DNA of 64,000 bases. Source: Salipiger sp. H15. Its GTDB lineage: Bacteria; Pseudomonadota; Alphaproteobacteria; Rhodobacterales; Rhodobacteraceae. Location: NCBI RefSeq assembly GCF_040409955.1, contig NZ_CP123384.1, forward strand, positions 2,303,501-2,367,500, given 5' to 3'. How positions within the stretch are numbered: position 1 is the stretch's first letter; each line of letters opens with the position of its first letter. A program made the translations under genes and the position numbers. The notes beneath the pieces are model-generated. The model searched no databases. It was not told the DNA's origin and was given only the letters and a program-made list of their open reading frames with translations. Below are positions 17,973 to 28,218 of this stretch, piece after piece.

Positions 17973-18536
17973 ATGCGCCTCACGACGACCCTTCCGCTCC
18001 TGCTGCTGCCGCTGCTTGCCGCCGCCTGCGGCGACGAGCAACGCTTCCGGATGGAAAGCGCGCCGCCCGCCGCCTCCGTCCGCCTTGCCGTCGGCACGCT
18101 CGAGGTGCGCGAGGTCTCGCTGCCCGCCTATGCCGATGCCTCCGAGATCCTGCTCGAGGACCAAAGCGGCGCGATGAGCCAGGTCGAGGGCGCGCTCTGG
18201 GCCGACGATCCGCGCCGTGCCATGACCCAGGCGCTGGCCGAGCGGCTGGGGCTGATCAGCGGCGCCACCGTGGCCGCCGAGCCCTGGCCGCTGGAGGAGC
18301 CGGCGCAGGCGGCGGTGCATGTGCGCATCTCCGAGGCGGTGGCCAGCGAGAACGGGTTCTTCCGGCTCAAGGGCCAATACGCGCTCTCGTCCTACGACCG
18401 GGTGATCCGCGAGCGGGTCAGCCGCTTCGAGATCACCGTGCCGCTCGCCGCGGCGAGCGCGCAGGCCATCGCCGCCGCCGCCGGCCGCGCCACCGACCAG
18501 CTCGCCGACCGCATCGCGGGGGACCTGGCGCGCTGA
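17973..18536 (+). CDS. pqiC: PqiC-like outer-membrane lipoprotein (ABC-type transport auxiliary component)
   Basis: A 187-residue lipoprotein with lipobox LLAAAC (Cys19) and a DUF330-like domain; family members form a ring at the outer membrane that receives the PqiB tunnel. It begins 13 bases after pqiB with AGGAGA as ribosome site. The alanine-rich C-terminus (AAASAQAIAAAAGRATDQLADRI) is a typical closing helix. Last gene of the operon. Confidence 0.88.
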   Translation: MRLTTTLPLLLLPLLAAACGDEQRFRMESAPPAASVRLAVGTLEVREVSLPAYADASEILLEDQSGAMSQVEGALWADDPRRAMTQALAERLGLISGATVAAEPWPLEEPAQAAVHVRISEAVASENGFFRLKGQYALSSYDRVIRERVSRFEITVPLAAASAQAIAAAAGRATDQLADRIAGDLAR

Positions 18537-18571
18537 GACCCCGGCGCCGCGCGGGTCCCGCCGGCACGCGG

Positions 18572-18640
18572 GCGTATTTGGAAAGAGAAGAAGCCGCGGG
18601 CGGTTCTTCCGGGGTCACCTGTCCCGGGGCGGGCCCGCGG
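18572..18640 (+). repeat. dispersed 3'-flanking element with stem-loop, copy 1
   Basis: GCGTATTT, two bases, then AAAGAGAAGAAG (18572-18593) is identical over 22 bases to the copy at 40609. It is followed by a hairpin, CCGCGGGC (18594-18601) with GCCCGCGG (18633-18640). It starts 35 bases past the pqiC stop in the direction of transcription. See the finding on this repeat family. Confidence 0.7.
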
Positions 18641-18708
18641 GGCGGGGGGTGGCGGCGCGCATCCCGCCGCCCGTTGCACCTGCTGGCCGCTTGCGCTTAT
18701 GTCCGGAC

Positions 18709-19794
18709 ATGAGTCTCTCCACCCTCTCGCTGCGGATGATCTTCACCACTGCCTGCCTGCTGCTCGCGGGCGGGGCCGGGGGCTGGATCGCCCAGCACGC
18801 GCATTTGCCGATGCCCTATATGCTGGGCTCGCTCTTCACCTCCGGCCTTGCCGTCGCGCTCTTCCAGACGCGCGGGCTGGCCGATTACGCCTACCCGATG
18901 AAGTTCCGCACGCTCTTCATCGGGCTCATCGGGGTGATGATCGGCACGCAGGTCTCGCCCGAGGTCTTCGCGCTGCTGCCCGATCTGCCGCTGACGCTCT
19001 CGGCGCTGCTGGTCTTCGTGCTGCTCTGCCAGGCGGGCAACTTCCTGATCTTCCACCGCCTCGGCGGCTATGACCGGGCCACGGCCTTCTACGCCGGCGC
19101 GCCGGGCGGGCTGATGGAGAGCCTCGTGCTTGGCGAGAAGTCGGGGGCGGATCTGCGGCTGCTGACCGCGCAGCAGTTCCTGCGCATCATCCTCGTCATC
19201 GCGATCCTGCCCTCGGCGCTGTCGCTGTGGATCGGCCACCCGGTCGGCAGCGCGGCGGGGCAGAGCGTGATGCCGACGGCCCCCGCGAGCGCGGGCGAGC
19301 TCCTGGTGGTCGTCCTTGCCACGCTGGCCGGGCTCTTCGCCGCCTCGAAGATCAAGCTGCCCGCCGGGCAGATCACCGGGCCGCTGCTGCTGTCCGCCGC
19401 GCTGACCCTGTCGGGGCTCGTCGACATGCACCTGCCGTTCTGGCTGATCGCCGCGGCGCAGGTGGTGGTGGGCAGCTCGCTCGGCGTGCGCTTCACCGGC
19501 ATGACCGGGGCGATGCTGCGCCGCTCGGCGGGGCTGAGCCTGCTGTCGGTGGGCTGGATGCTGGCGCTCGGGGCAGCCTTCGCACTGGCGCTGACCGCGG
19601 CGACCGAGATCCCCTTCCTGCACCTGATGATCTCCTACGCGCCGGGCGGCGTGACGGAGATGTCGATCATCGCGCTGTCGCTGGCGGCGAACCCGGCGCT
19701 GGTCAGCCTGCACCACGTCGTGCGCATCCTGCTGACCGTGGGCATCATGGTGATTGCCGAGAAGCGCCTGCCGCTGGGCCAGCCGGGCGAATAG
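18709..19794 (+). CDS. AbrB-family integral membrane protein (ammonia monooxygenase-like annotation)
   Basis: A 361-residue protein with about ten hydrophobic helices and duplicated halves, matching the AbrB/DUF2109-type membrane family (Pfam AbrB; unrelated to the Bacillus DNA-binding AbrB). Conserved glycine-rich loops are visible: GAPGGLMESLVLGE in the first half and YAPGGVTEMSIIALS in the second. The family is often called a putative ammonia monooxygenase or regulator, but the molecular function is not established and a transport role is more plausible from the topology. Start ATG 18709, just after the repeat element; probably its own transcript. Confidence 0.85.
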   Translation: MSLSTLSLRMIFTTACLLLAGGAGGWIAQHAHLPMPYMLGSLFTSGLAVALFQTRGLADYAYPMKFRTLFIGLIGVMIGTQVSPEVFALLPDLPLTLSALLVFVLLCQAGNFLIFHRLGGYDRATAFYAGAPGGLMESLVLGEKSGADLRLLTAQQFLRIILVIAILPSALSLWIGHPVGSAAGQSVMPTAPASAGELLVVVLATLAGLFAASKIKLPAGQITGPLLLSAALTLSGLVDMHLPFWLIAAAQVVVGSSLGVRFTGMTGAMLRRSAGLSLLSVGWMLALGAAFALALTAATEIPFLHLMISYAPGGVTEMSIIALSLAANPALVSLHHVVRILLTVGIMVIAEKRLPLGQPGE

Positions 19795-19811
19795 GGTCGG
19801 GCGGGGGGCAA

Positions 19812-19827
19812 GAGCCTTCGAAGGCTC
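19812..19827. terminator. stem-loop between convergent genes
   Basis: GAGCCTTC-GAAGGCTC, a perfect 16-base palindrome 17 bases past the AbrB-family stop and 30 bases past the convergent uup stop. It lacks a clean T-run, so it may be a weak or factor-dependent terminator serving both. Confidence 0.4.
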
Positions 19828-19856
19828 CTGCCAGTCTTCTTGGAGAGTGGGCGGGC

Positions 19857-21689
<1,833 letters not shown>

Positions 21690-21787
21690 GCGCAGAGCGC
21701 TAGGGCCGCGCCGGGAAAAGGTCAAGTGGGCGCGTGAGGCGCCGCGGGGCATGGCCGCGTTAACCCTGCCTTCAAGGGCTCTGCGCT

Positions 21788-22657
21788 ATGCGAAGGGGCA
21801 TGGACCAGCTCTGTCTCGCCCGTCTTGCCCTGCTCGGAAACCCGCTGCGCGTCGCGGTGCTGCGGCTGCTGGTGCGGCACCTGCCGCAGGCGGTTGCGGC
21901 GGGCGAGATCGCGCTGGCGCTGGGGGTGCCGCCCTCGACGCTTTCTACCCACTTGGCGGCGCTCTGCGGCGCGGGGCTGCTGGTGCAGCGGGCGCGCGGG
22001 CCGCTCCGGCTCTACCACGCGGTGCCGGGGGCGCTGGCGCATGTGATCGACTGGCTCGGGGCGGACGTGGCGCTCGGGCGGGCCGGGGCGGAGTGGCCGC
22101 GCGGGGGCAGGCTGCGGCTGCTGTTCCTCTGCGCGGACGGGGCGCTGCTGTCGCCGCTCGCCGCGGCGCTGGCGCGGCGGCAGCTCTGGGGGAAGGCCCG
22201 GGTCATGGCCGCGGGGGTGACGCCCGCCGCGCGGATCGACCCGCTGCTGGTGGCGGTTTTCGGGGCGCGGGGTCTTGCGCCGCCGGTGCCCGTGCCGCTC
22301 GGCGCGGAGGGGCTGCGCGCCGACATGATCGTCGCGCTCGACGGCGAGGCCGCGGCGGCGCTGCCCGCGGGAGACGCGCATTCGCCGCCGGTCTGCGCCT
22401 TCTGGCCGGTGCCGGATGCGGGTGAGGGGAAGGTGATCCCCCGCGCCATCGCGCTGCACGCGGGGCTGCGGGCGCTCGAGCCGCGGCTGGCGGCGCTGGC
22501 CCGGCTGCCGCTGGGCACCGCCCCGCGCGAGGCGGTTCAGGCGGCGCTCGACAGCCTCAGTTCAGGTCTTCCAGAAGCTGCCCGTGCTGCCGGGTCTGTT
22601 CCAGCACCGCGCCGAAGGTTGTCATCCCCTGCGCCTCGAGCATCGGCAGCATCCTGA
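21788..22657 (+). CDS. ArsR-type winged helix fused to a degenerate LMW protein tyrosine phosphatase-like domain
   Basis: A 289-residue protein. Residues 1-90 are an ArsR/SmtB winged helix (ARLALLGNPLRVAVLRLLVR ... VPPSTLSTHLAALCGAGLL). Residues ~105-225 resemble low-molecular-weight phosphatase or arsenate reductase (LRLLFLCADGALLSPLAAAL). The family P-loop is C-x5-R-[ST]; here Cys and Ser stay but Leu replaces the essential Arg, so catalysis is unlikely and a sensor role is inferred. No arsenic genes are nearby. Start ATG 21788 with AAGGG nine bases upstream. Its 3' end overlaps the convergent exonuclease gene by 101 bases; the last ~35 residues are low-complexity, so the real conserved domain ends before the overlap. 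Confidence 0.75.
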   Translation: MRRGMDQLCLARLALLGNPLRVAVLRLLVRHLPQAVAAGEIALALGVPPSTLSTHLAALCGAGLLVQRARGPLRLYHAVPGALAHVIDWLGADVALGRAGAEWPRGGRLRLLFLCADGALLSPLAAALARRQLWGKARVMAAGVTPAARIDPLLVAVFGARGLAPPVPVPLGAEGLRADMIVALDGEAAAALPAGDAHSPPVCAFWPVPDAGEGKVIPRAIALHAGLRALEPRLAALARLPLGTAPREAVQAALDSLSSGLPEAARAAGSVPAPRRRLSSPAPRASAAS

Positions 22658-23963
22658 CCAGCACCTCGGCCGTCGCCTGCGCGTCGCCGAGCGCGGTGTG
22701 GCGCAGGGCGGGCGGGATGGTGACGCCGAGCCGCTGGCAGAGCGCGTCCAGCGTGTGGGTCTGGCTCGCGCCGAAGAGCACCGCCGAAAGCAGCACCGTG
22801 TCGAGGATCGGGTTGCTCCACTCGACCCCCATCCGTGCCTGGTGGCGGCGCAGGAAGGCCATGTCGAAGGGGGCGTTGTGGGCGACGATCACCGCGCCGC
22901 GGGCGAAGTGGTGAAAGCGCCGCCCGGCCTCTGCGATGTCGGGCTTGCCGCGGACCATGGCGTCGGTCACCCGGTGCACCTGCGTCGAGCTCTGCGGGAT
23001 CGGCCGTCCGGGATCGACCAGCTGGTCCATCCGCTCGCCGGGCACGATCCGCCCGCCCAGCACCCGCACCGCGCCGATCTGCACCACCTCGTCCTTGTGC
23101 GGCAGCAGGCCCGTCGTCTCGGTGTCGAAGACCACGTAGGTCAACTTGCTCAGCGGCGTCTCCTCGACCGCGGCCGGGGCATGGGCCTGCAGCAGCGAGA
23201 AGTCGAAGACCATCGGCCGCTCGGCCTGCGGCGAGATCCGGGCCTCGGCATCCTCGATGATCAGCAGGTAGCCGCCCGCGTCGAGCGGCTTGATCCGGCC
23301 GCGGTAGCCCTGCGCCTCGTCCACCGAGCGCAGGGTGAGCGTGACCTCGCGGCCCGAGCGGTGCATCTCGCGCACCGCCGCCTCGACCCCGGCGGCAAGG
23401 AAATAGTCGGTGATCGGCGCGTTGAGCCGCGGCACGTGGATCTGGCTCAGCACCTCGGCGGCCTGCCCGTCATAGAGCACGATCCGCCCCTTGGGGCTGA
23501 CCATGATCGTCGCCACGGGGATTTCCGAGAGCAGGGCGGTCAGCCGCGCCTTGTCCTCGGCAAGCTGCGCGGTCTCCTCGGCGACGCGCTGCGCCGTGGC
23601 AACCGCGGCGTCGGTCAGGCGGGACGAGACCGCCTCGGCCGCGTGCGCCAGATCGCCGAGGTAGCGCGCGCCGTGGGTGTCGACCCCGTTGGCGATCCCG
23701 GCATGGGCGCGCACGCGCATCTCCGAGGCGATGCGCTCGACCGGCTTGGCGATGTTCTCGTCGAAGAGCAGCCAGACCCCGGCCGCCAGCGCGACAAGGC
23801 CGAAGGTCGCGAGGATCCCGGCAAAGACGAAGCCGTTCTCCGGTGTGGTCGCAAGCGCGCGTCCGTAGCCGAGCCAGAGCGCCAGCGCCACCACCGCCGC
23901 GCCGCCGAGACCGATCAGCACGAAGAAGAGGAAGACGCGCAGGCGCAGGCTCAGCTGGGTCAT
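22557..23963 (-). CDS. membrane-anchored DEDDh 3'-5' exonuclease with HAMP/PAS-like region
   Basis: A 468-residue protein. Two transmembrane helices (residues ~8-30 and ~45-66), a HAMP-like and coiled-coil segment (to ~145), a PAS-like domain (~150-245, SEIPVATIMVSPKGRIVLYDGQ), then a DnaQ/epsilon-type exonuclease (~275-455). All DEDDh residues are visible: VFDTETTG, AHNAPFDMAF and RHTALGDAQATAEV. It looks like a sensor histidine kinase whose kinase half was swapped for a nuclease. This is not the replicative DnaQ, which is soluble and half the size. It is translationally coupled (ATGA) to the upstream small membrane protein and lies in the acetate-uptake cluster. Substrate unknown. Confidence 0.88.
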   Translation of the reverse strand: MTQLSLRLRVFLFFVLIGLGGAAVVALALWLGYGRALATTPENGFVFAGILATFGLVALAAGVWLLFDENIAKPVERIASEMRVRAHAGIANGVDTHGARYLGDLAHAAEAVSSRLTDAAVATAQRVAEETAQLAEDKARLTALLSEIPVATIMVSPKGRIVLYDGQAAEVLSQIHVPRLNAPITDYFLAAGVEAAVREMHRSGREVTLTLRSVDEAQGYRGRIKPLDAGGYLLIIEDAEARISPQAERPMVFDFSLLQAHAPAAVEETPLSKLTYVVFDTETTGLLPHKDEVVQIGAVRVLGGRIVPGERMDQLVDPGRPIPQSSTQVHRVTDAMVRGKPDIAEAGRRFHHFARGAVIVAHNAPFDMAFLRRHQARMGVEWSNPILDTVLLSAVLFGASQTHTLDALCQRLGVTIPPALRHTALGDAQATAEVLVRMLPMLEAQGMTTFGAVLEQTRQHGQLLEDLN

Positions 23964-24466
23964 GTGCGCGCCTGCCTGCAGACCGCCGCGACGATGCTGT
24001 CCTCGGCCCCGACATCGCGCCAGCGGGGCTCGCCGCCGTCGCCGCCCATCGGGTCGGCGCGCCGGCCGCCCGGGCAGTCGACCATCACCTCGACCACCTG
24101 CGTCGGCTGCCAGCGGGCGAAGAAGTAGAGATCGGCGAGGTAGAGCCCCGGCGTCTGGCTGTTCTCGCGCCGCCCGCCCGCATCGACGGCGATGAAGCGG
24201 TCGGTCATCGGGAAGGCGTAGGTCCAGGGCCGCCAGAGCGCGCGCGACGCATGGGTCTCGACCACCTCGACACCGTCGGGAAGGGAGTCGGCGGTGCTGC
24301 CGTACCAGCTGTACTCGCTGCCGATCGAGGTGATGATCATCGCCGCGCCCGCGCCCACCGGGATCAACCAGCGCGGCAGACGTCCGCCGGTTGCCTTGCT
24401 CAGCAGCATCACCACGCCGGCCCCGGCAAGCCCGGCCACCAGCACGGCGATCAATTCGTAGAACAT
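23960..24466 (-). CDS. hypothetical membrane protein of the acetate module
   Basis: A 168-residue protein with two hydrophobic helices (residues ~3-22 and ~34-50) and a soluble, tryptophan-rich C-terminal half outside the membrane (SRALWRPWTYAFP, LADLYFFARWQPT). I do not recognise a characterised family. It lies 18 bases downstream of the DUF294 gene and overlaps the exonuclease start by four bases, so it is made with both and is a candidate partner of the membrane exonuclease. Confidence 0.8.
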   Translation of the reverse strand: MFYELIAVLVAGLAGAGVVMLLSKATGGRLPRWLIPVGAGAAMIITSIGSEYSWYGSTADSLPDGVEVVETHASRALWRPWTYAFPMTDRFIAVDAGGRRENSQTPGLYLADLYFFARWQPTQVVEVMVDCPGGRRADPMGGDGGEPRWRDVGAEDSIVAAVCRQART

Positions 24467-24484
24467 GTCTCCCCCCTCGGATCC

Positions 24485-26308
24485 TTAGCCCAGCATGCCG
24501 CGCCCGTGGCCGATCGACGATTGCATCGACTTGATCACCACGAAGGCGTCACGCAGGTGGCTGCGCTCGAAGTCCGACAGGTCGGACGGCGCAAGGTAGT
24601 TGTCGGGCTTTTCGCCCCGCTTGACCAGACCCGCCTGATGTTCGAGGCGGGTTTCGGCAATCAGATCATAGGCATCGAGCAAATCCTGACCGCCCGAGCC
24701 CGAGACGGTCCCGGAGGCGATCGCCGCCTCGATGCGGGCGCGGGTGTTGACCTCAGGCAGGCGCGCCTGCAGCGCGTAGACCCGCGCGAGATCGACCACC
24801 GGCACGACGCCGTTGTGCTTGAGATCGACGGTGTTCTTGTGCTCGCCCGAGCGGATCGTGGCAAAGCCGCGCAGCAGGCCGAGCGGCGGCGTGTGCTTGA
24901 GCGAGTTCGAGATCATGTGCGCGACGAAGATCGAGTTCTTCGAGGCGAGCTCCAGCGTCTCTTCCTGCAGCTCCTCGAACAGCGACTTGGTGCCGCCGAT
25001 GGGGCGCAGGTCGAACATCACCGAGGCCAGCATCTGCGCCTCGGGGACGGGCTTGTCGATCCAGCTGCGGAAGTAGCCGCGCCATTTCGACAGCGGCTGA
25101 AGCCAGCGCGGATTGGTTGCCATCATCTCGCCGGGGCAGTTGAAATAACCAACCTTGTCAAGGCCGTCGCAGACGAACTTCGCCATCTCCGCGAAGTATT
25201 CCATGTCGCGTTCGGTGGCGCTGTCGTCGAGGATCATGCAATTGTCCTGGTCCGACACGCCGGTCTGCTCCTGTCGCCCCTGCGAGCCGCAGGCCAGCCA
25301 GAGCCACGGCACCGGGGCGCTGCCGAGATCCTCTTCGGCCAGCGCCAGCAGGCGGCGGGTGACCGTGTCGGCGATGTCGGTGATCAGCCGCGTGGTGACC
25401 TCGTGGCGGTTGCCGCCGGCGACCAGCTGCGCCAGCAGCTGCGGGATGCGGGCGGTGGTCTCGGCCATCTGCTCGGGGGTGCGGGCGCGGGCGATCGCGG
25501 CCACGAGCTCGGCCGAGCTGACCGCCTGGAAACGGGTGAGGTCGGTCTGGGTGACGATGCCGACGAGCTGGCCCGCCTCGGTGATCGGCACGTGGCCGAT
25601 GCCGCGCTCGACCATGGTGTGCAGCACGTCCGAGCCGATCGCCGAGGGCGGCAGGGTGACGGGCTCGTGGGTCATGATCTCGGCCACCGGGATATTGGTG
25701 TCCATGCCGCCGGCGACGACCTTGTTCGAGATGTCGCGGATGGTGACGATGCCGATCAGCGCGCCGCGGTCGGTGATGCAGAGCGACGAGACGCCCTCTT
25801 CGCGCATCATCAGCGCGGCCTGCTGGGCGGGGGTCTCGGGCGGCACGGTCAGCGGCGCGCGGGCCATCAGCGTCTCGACCCGGCTGTGCGCGAGGTCGGA
25901 CTTGCGCGGCCGCGCGGCGCGCGAGCGGTCGAAGAAGCGGCGGGCGGCGGCGTGGTCGTGGACCAGCTCGCGGAAGGCATAGGCGGGCAGCAGCAGCAGC
26001 ACGGTCTCGTCGAGCGCGCTGGCGGTGGTGGCGGCCAGCCCCTCGCGCATCAGCCCGCGCTCGCCGAACGAGTTGCGCGGCCCCAGCAGCGAGACGGCGA
26101 CGCCGTTCTCGTCGCGGATCTCCACCTGGCCGGTGTGCACGAGGTAGAGACCCTCGAGCTGGCTGCCGACGGCATAGATCTCCTCGCCCGGCTTGTAGGT
26201 CCGGGTCAGGAATTGCGGGACGAGCACGTCGAGCGCATCGGATTCCAGCGCGTCATAGGGGTGCACCGAGGTCAGGAAACGGCGCAGGTCGTCGGGCTCA
26301 ATCGGCAT
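24485..26308 (-). CDS. cNMP-binding/CBS/DUF294 nucleotidyltransferase-like signalling protein
   Basis: A 607-residue cytoplasmic protein. Cyclic-nucleotide-binding-like barrel at ~15-115 (YKPGEEIYAVGSQLEGLYLV), a pair of CBS domains at ~150-275 (TIRDISNKVV, TQTDLTRFQ), the DUF294 putative nucleotidyltransferase with the GlnD-like signature GSQGRQEQTGVSDQD near residue 340, and a helical DUF294 C-terminal domain. The combination implies sensing of adenine nucleotides and regulated nucleotidylation of a partner. Homologues typically accompany acetate/solute symporters, as here. Start ATG 26308; the 10-residue upstream extension is rejected. A terminator-like stem lies between the symporter and this gene. 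Confidence 0.92.
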   Translation of the reverse strand: MPIEPDDLRRFLTSVHPYDALESDALDVLVPQFLTRTYKPGEEIYAVGSQLEGLYLVHTGQVEIRDENGVAVSLLGPRNSFGERGLMREGLAATTASALDETVLLLLPAYAFRELVHDHAAARRFFDRSRAARPRKSDLAHSRVETLMARAPLTVPPETPAQQAALMMREEGVSSLCITDRGALIGIVTIRDISNKVVAGGMDTNIPVAEIMTHEPVTLPPSAIGSDVLHTMVERGIGHVPITEAGQLVGIVTQTDLTRFQAVSSAELVAAIARARTPEQMAETTARIPQLLAQLVAGGNRHEVTTRLITDIADTVTRRLLALAEEDLGSAPVPWLWLACGSQGRQEQTGVSDQDNCMILDDSATERDMEYFAEMAKFVCDGLDKVGYFNCPGEMMATNPRWLQPLSKWRGYFRSWIDKPVPEAQMLASVMFDLRPIGGTKSLFEELQEETLELASKNSIFVAHMISNSLKHTPPLGLLRGFATIRSGEHKNTVDLKHNGVVPVVDLARVYALQARLPEVNTRARIEAAIASGTVSGSGGQDLLDAYDLIAETRLEHQAGLVKRGEKPDNYLAPSDLSDFERSHLRDAFVVIKSMQSSIGHGRGMLG

Positions 26309-26348
26309 CGTGGCGCTCCGTGGTGCGATAAGGGGCAATCGCGGAAGA

Positions 26349-26380
26349 AAAAATCCCGCCCCGGCATAGCGCGGGGCGGG
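26349..26380 (-). terminator. intrinsic terminator between symporter and DUF294 gene
   Basis: Read leftward, GGGGCGGG... pairs CCCGCCCC (26373-26380 with 26355-26362) and is followed by ATTTTTT (26349-26354 and on). A classical GC stem plus U-run 50 bases past the symporter stop. It would limit read-through into the DUF294-exonuclease genes, which may therefore have their own promoter or be expressed at lower level. Confidence 0.75.
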
Positions 26381-26430
26381 GCTTTTGCCTAGGGCGAGGG
26401 CGCTGTTGCGCCCCCGCGCGGGGTCACCGA

Positions 26431-28212
26431 TCAGTGATCCTGGGCCGCGCCTGCGCCGCGCGGGATGCGCACGCTCTCGACCAGCGCCGAGATTTCCTGC
26501 GGGATGGGCTTGGTCATCGCCGAGACGGTGAAGGCCACGACGAAGTTGATCAGGGCCCCGACCGCGCCGAACGAGGTCGACTTGATGGTGCCGAGCAGCG
26601 GATCGGCGTCCGAGTAGCTCGCGGTGTCGGGGATGAAGAACCAGCCCTTGTGCAGGAAGATGTAGACCAGCGTGACCAGCAGGCCGGCGATCATGCCTGC
26701 CACGGCACCCTTGTTGTTCACCTTCGAGAAGATGCCCATCATCAGCGCCGGGAAGATCGAGGCTGCGGCAAGGCCGAAGGCCAGTGCCACGGTCTGCGCC
26801 GCGAAGCCCGGGGGGTTCATGCCGAGCCAGGTCGCGACGGCGATGGCGATGGCCATGGCGACGCGGGCCGACATCAGCTCGCCCTTTTCCGAGATGTTCG
26901 GGTTGATCTGGCCCTTGATGAGGTCATGGCTGACCGCCGAGGAGATGGCGAGCAGCAGGCCGGCCGCGGTCGAGAGCGCGGCAGCTAGGCCACCGGCGGC
27001 GACGAGGCCGATCACCCAGCCCGGAAGGTGCGCGATCTCGGGGTTGGCGAGCACGAGGATGTCGTTGTCGAACTTGGTCAGCTCGTTGCCGGCCCAGCCC
27101 TCGGCGGTCGCCTTCTCCTGCATCGCGGGGTTCTTGTCGTTGTAGTACTGGATCAGCCCGTCGCCGTTGGCGTCGTTCCAGGTCAGCAGACCGGTCTTCT
27201 GCCAGGTCTCCATCCAGTCATAGGCCGGGTCGTTCTCGATCTGCTCGAGCGAGACGGCCTTGCCGGCAGTGCCTTCCGGCCAGAACTGCTGGGTGATGTT
27301 GAGGCGTGCCATCGCGCCCACGGCCGGGGCCGTCAGGTAGAGCAGGGCGATGAAGACAAGCGCCCAGCCGGCCGACCAGCGTGCGTCCGAGACCTTGGGC
27401 ACGGTGAAGAACCGCATGATCACGTGCGGCAGGCCGGCGGTGCCGATCATCAGCGACAGGGTGAAGAGCACCATGTTGAACGTGTCGCCGTTGTGGGCGG
27501 TGTATTCGCCGAAGCCGAGCTCACGCACGATCTGGTCGAGCTTGGCCAGCAGCGGCTCGCCCGATGCGACATCGGTGCCGAAGAGGCCGAGGCCCGGGAT
27601 CGGGTTGCCGGTCAGCTGCAGCGAGATGAAGATCGCCGGGATGGTGTAGGCGAGGATCAGCACGATGTACTGCGCCACCTGCGTGTAGGTCACGCCCTTC
27701 ATGCCGCCGAACACCGCGTAGGCGAAGACGATCACCGCGCCGATCAGCAGGCCGGTGGTGCTGTCCACCTCGAGGAAGCGGCCGAAGGCCACGCCGACGC
27801 CGGTCATCTGGCCGATCACGTAGGTGGTCGAGGCGATGATCAGGCAGATCACGGCCACGAGGCGCGCGGTCGGCGAGTAGAAGCGGTCGCCGATGAACTC
27901 GGAGACGGTGAACTTGCCGAACTTGCGCAGGTAGGGCGCAAGCAGCAGCGCCAGCAGCACGTAGCCGCCGGTCCAGCCCATCAGGTAGGCCGAGTTGTCA
28001 TAGCCGGTGAAGGCGATGAGGCCCGCCATCGACAGGAACGAGGCCGCGGACATCCAGTCCGCCGCGGTGGCCATGCCGTTGGTGACCGGGTGCACGCCGC
28101 GTCCGGCGGCGTAGAATTCCGACGTGGAGCCCGCGCGGGCCCAGATCGCGATGCCGATGTAGAGCGCGAAGGACGCGCCCACGAACAGCAGGTTGATGGT
28201 GAACTGATCCAT
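26431..28212 (-). CDS. sodium:solute symporter (SSS family, acetate-permease-like), large subunit
   Basis: A 593-residue inner-membrane carrier with about 13 transmembrane helices and the SSS signature region (GLAAALSTAAGLLLAISSAVSHDL). It carries a long hydrophilic insert around residues 330-395 (WPEGTAGKAVSLEQ ... KFDNDILVLAN), as in the VC_2705-type subfamily that always pairs with a small DUF4212 subunit. The neighbours DUF4212, adenylate kinase and acetyl-CoA synthetase point to uptake of acetate or another short carboxylate with Na+. It starts six bases after the small subunit gene. Confidence 0.92.
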   Translation of the reverse strand: MDQFTINLLFVGASFALYIGIAIWARAGSTSEFYAAGRGVHPVTNGMATAADWMSAASFLSMAGLIAFTGYDNSAYLMGWTGGYVLLALLLAPYLRKFGKFTVSEFIGDRFYSPTARLVAVICLIIASTTYVIGQMTGVGVAFGRFLEVDSTTGLLIGAVIVFAYAVFGGMKGVTYTQVAQYIVLILAYTIPAIFISLQLTGNPIPGLGLFGTDVASGEPLLAKLDQIVRELGFGEYTAHNGDTFNMVLFTLSLMIGTAGLPHVIMRFFTVPKVSDARWSAGWALVFIALLYLTAPAVGAMARLNITQQFWPEGTAGKAVSLEQIENDPAYDWMETWQKTGLLTWNDANGDGLIQYYNDKNPAMQEKATAEGWAGNELTKFDNDILVLANPEIAHLPGWVIGLVAAGGLAAALSTAAGLLLAISSAVSHDLIKGQINPNISEKGELMSARVAMAIAIAVATWLGMNPPGFAAQTVALAFGLAAASIFPALMMGIFSKVNNKGAVAGMIAGLLVTLVYIFLHKGWFFIPDTASYSDADPLLGTIKSTSFGAVGALINFVVAFTVSAMTKPIPQEISALVESVRIPRGAGAAQDH

Positions 28213-28218
28213 GGCGCC

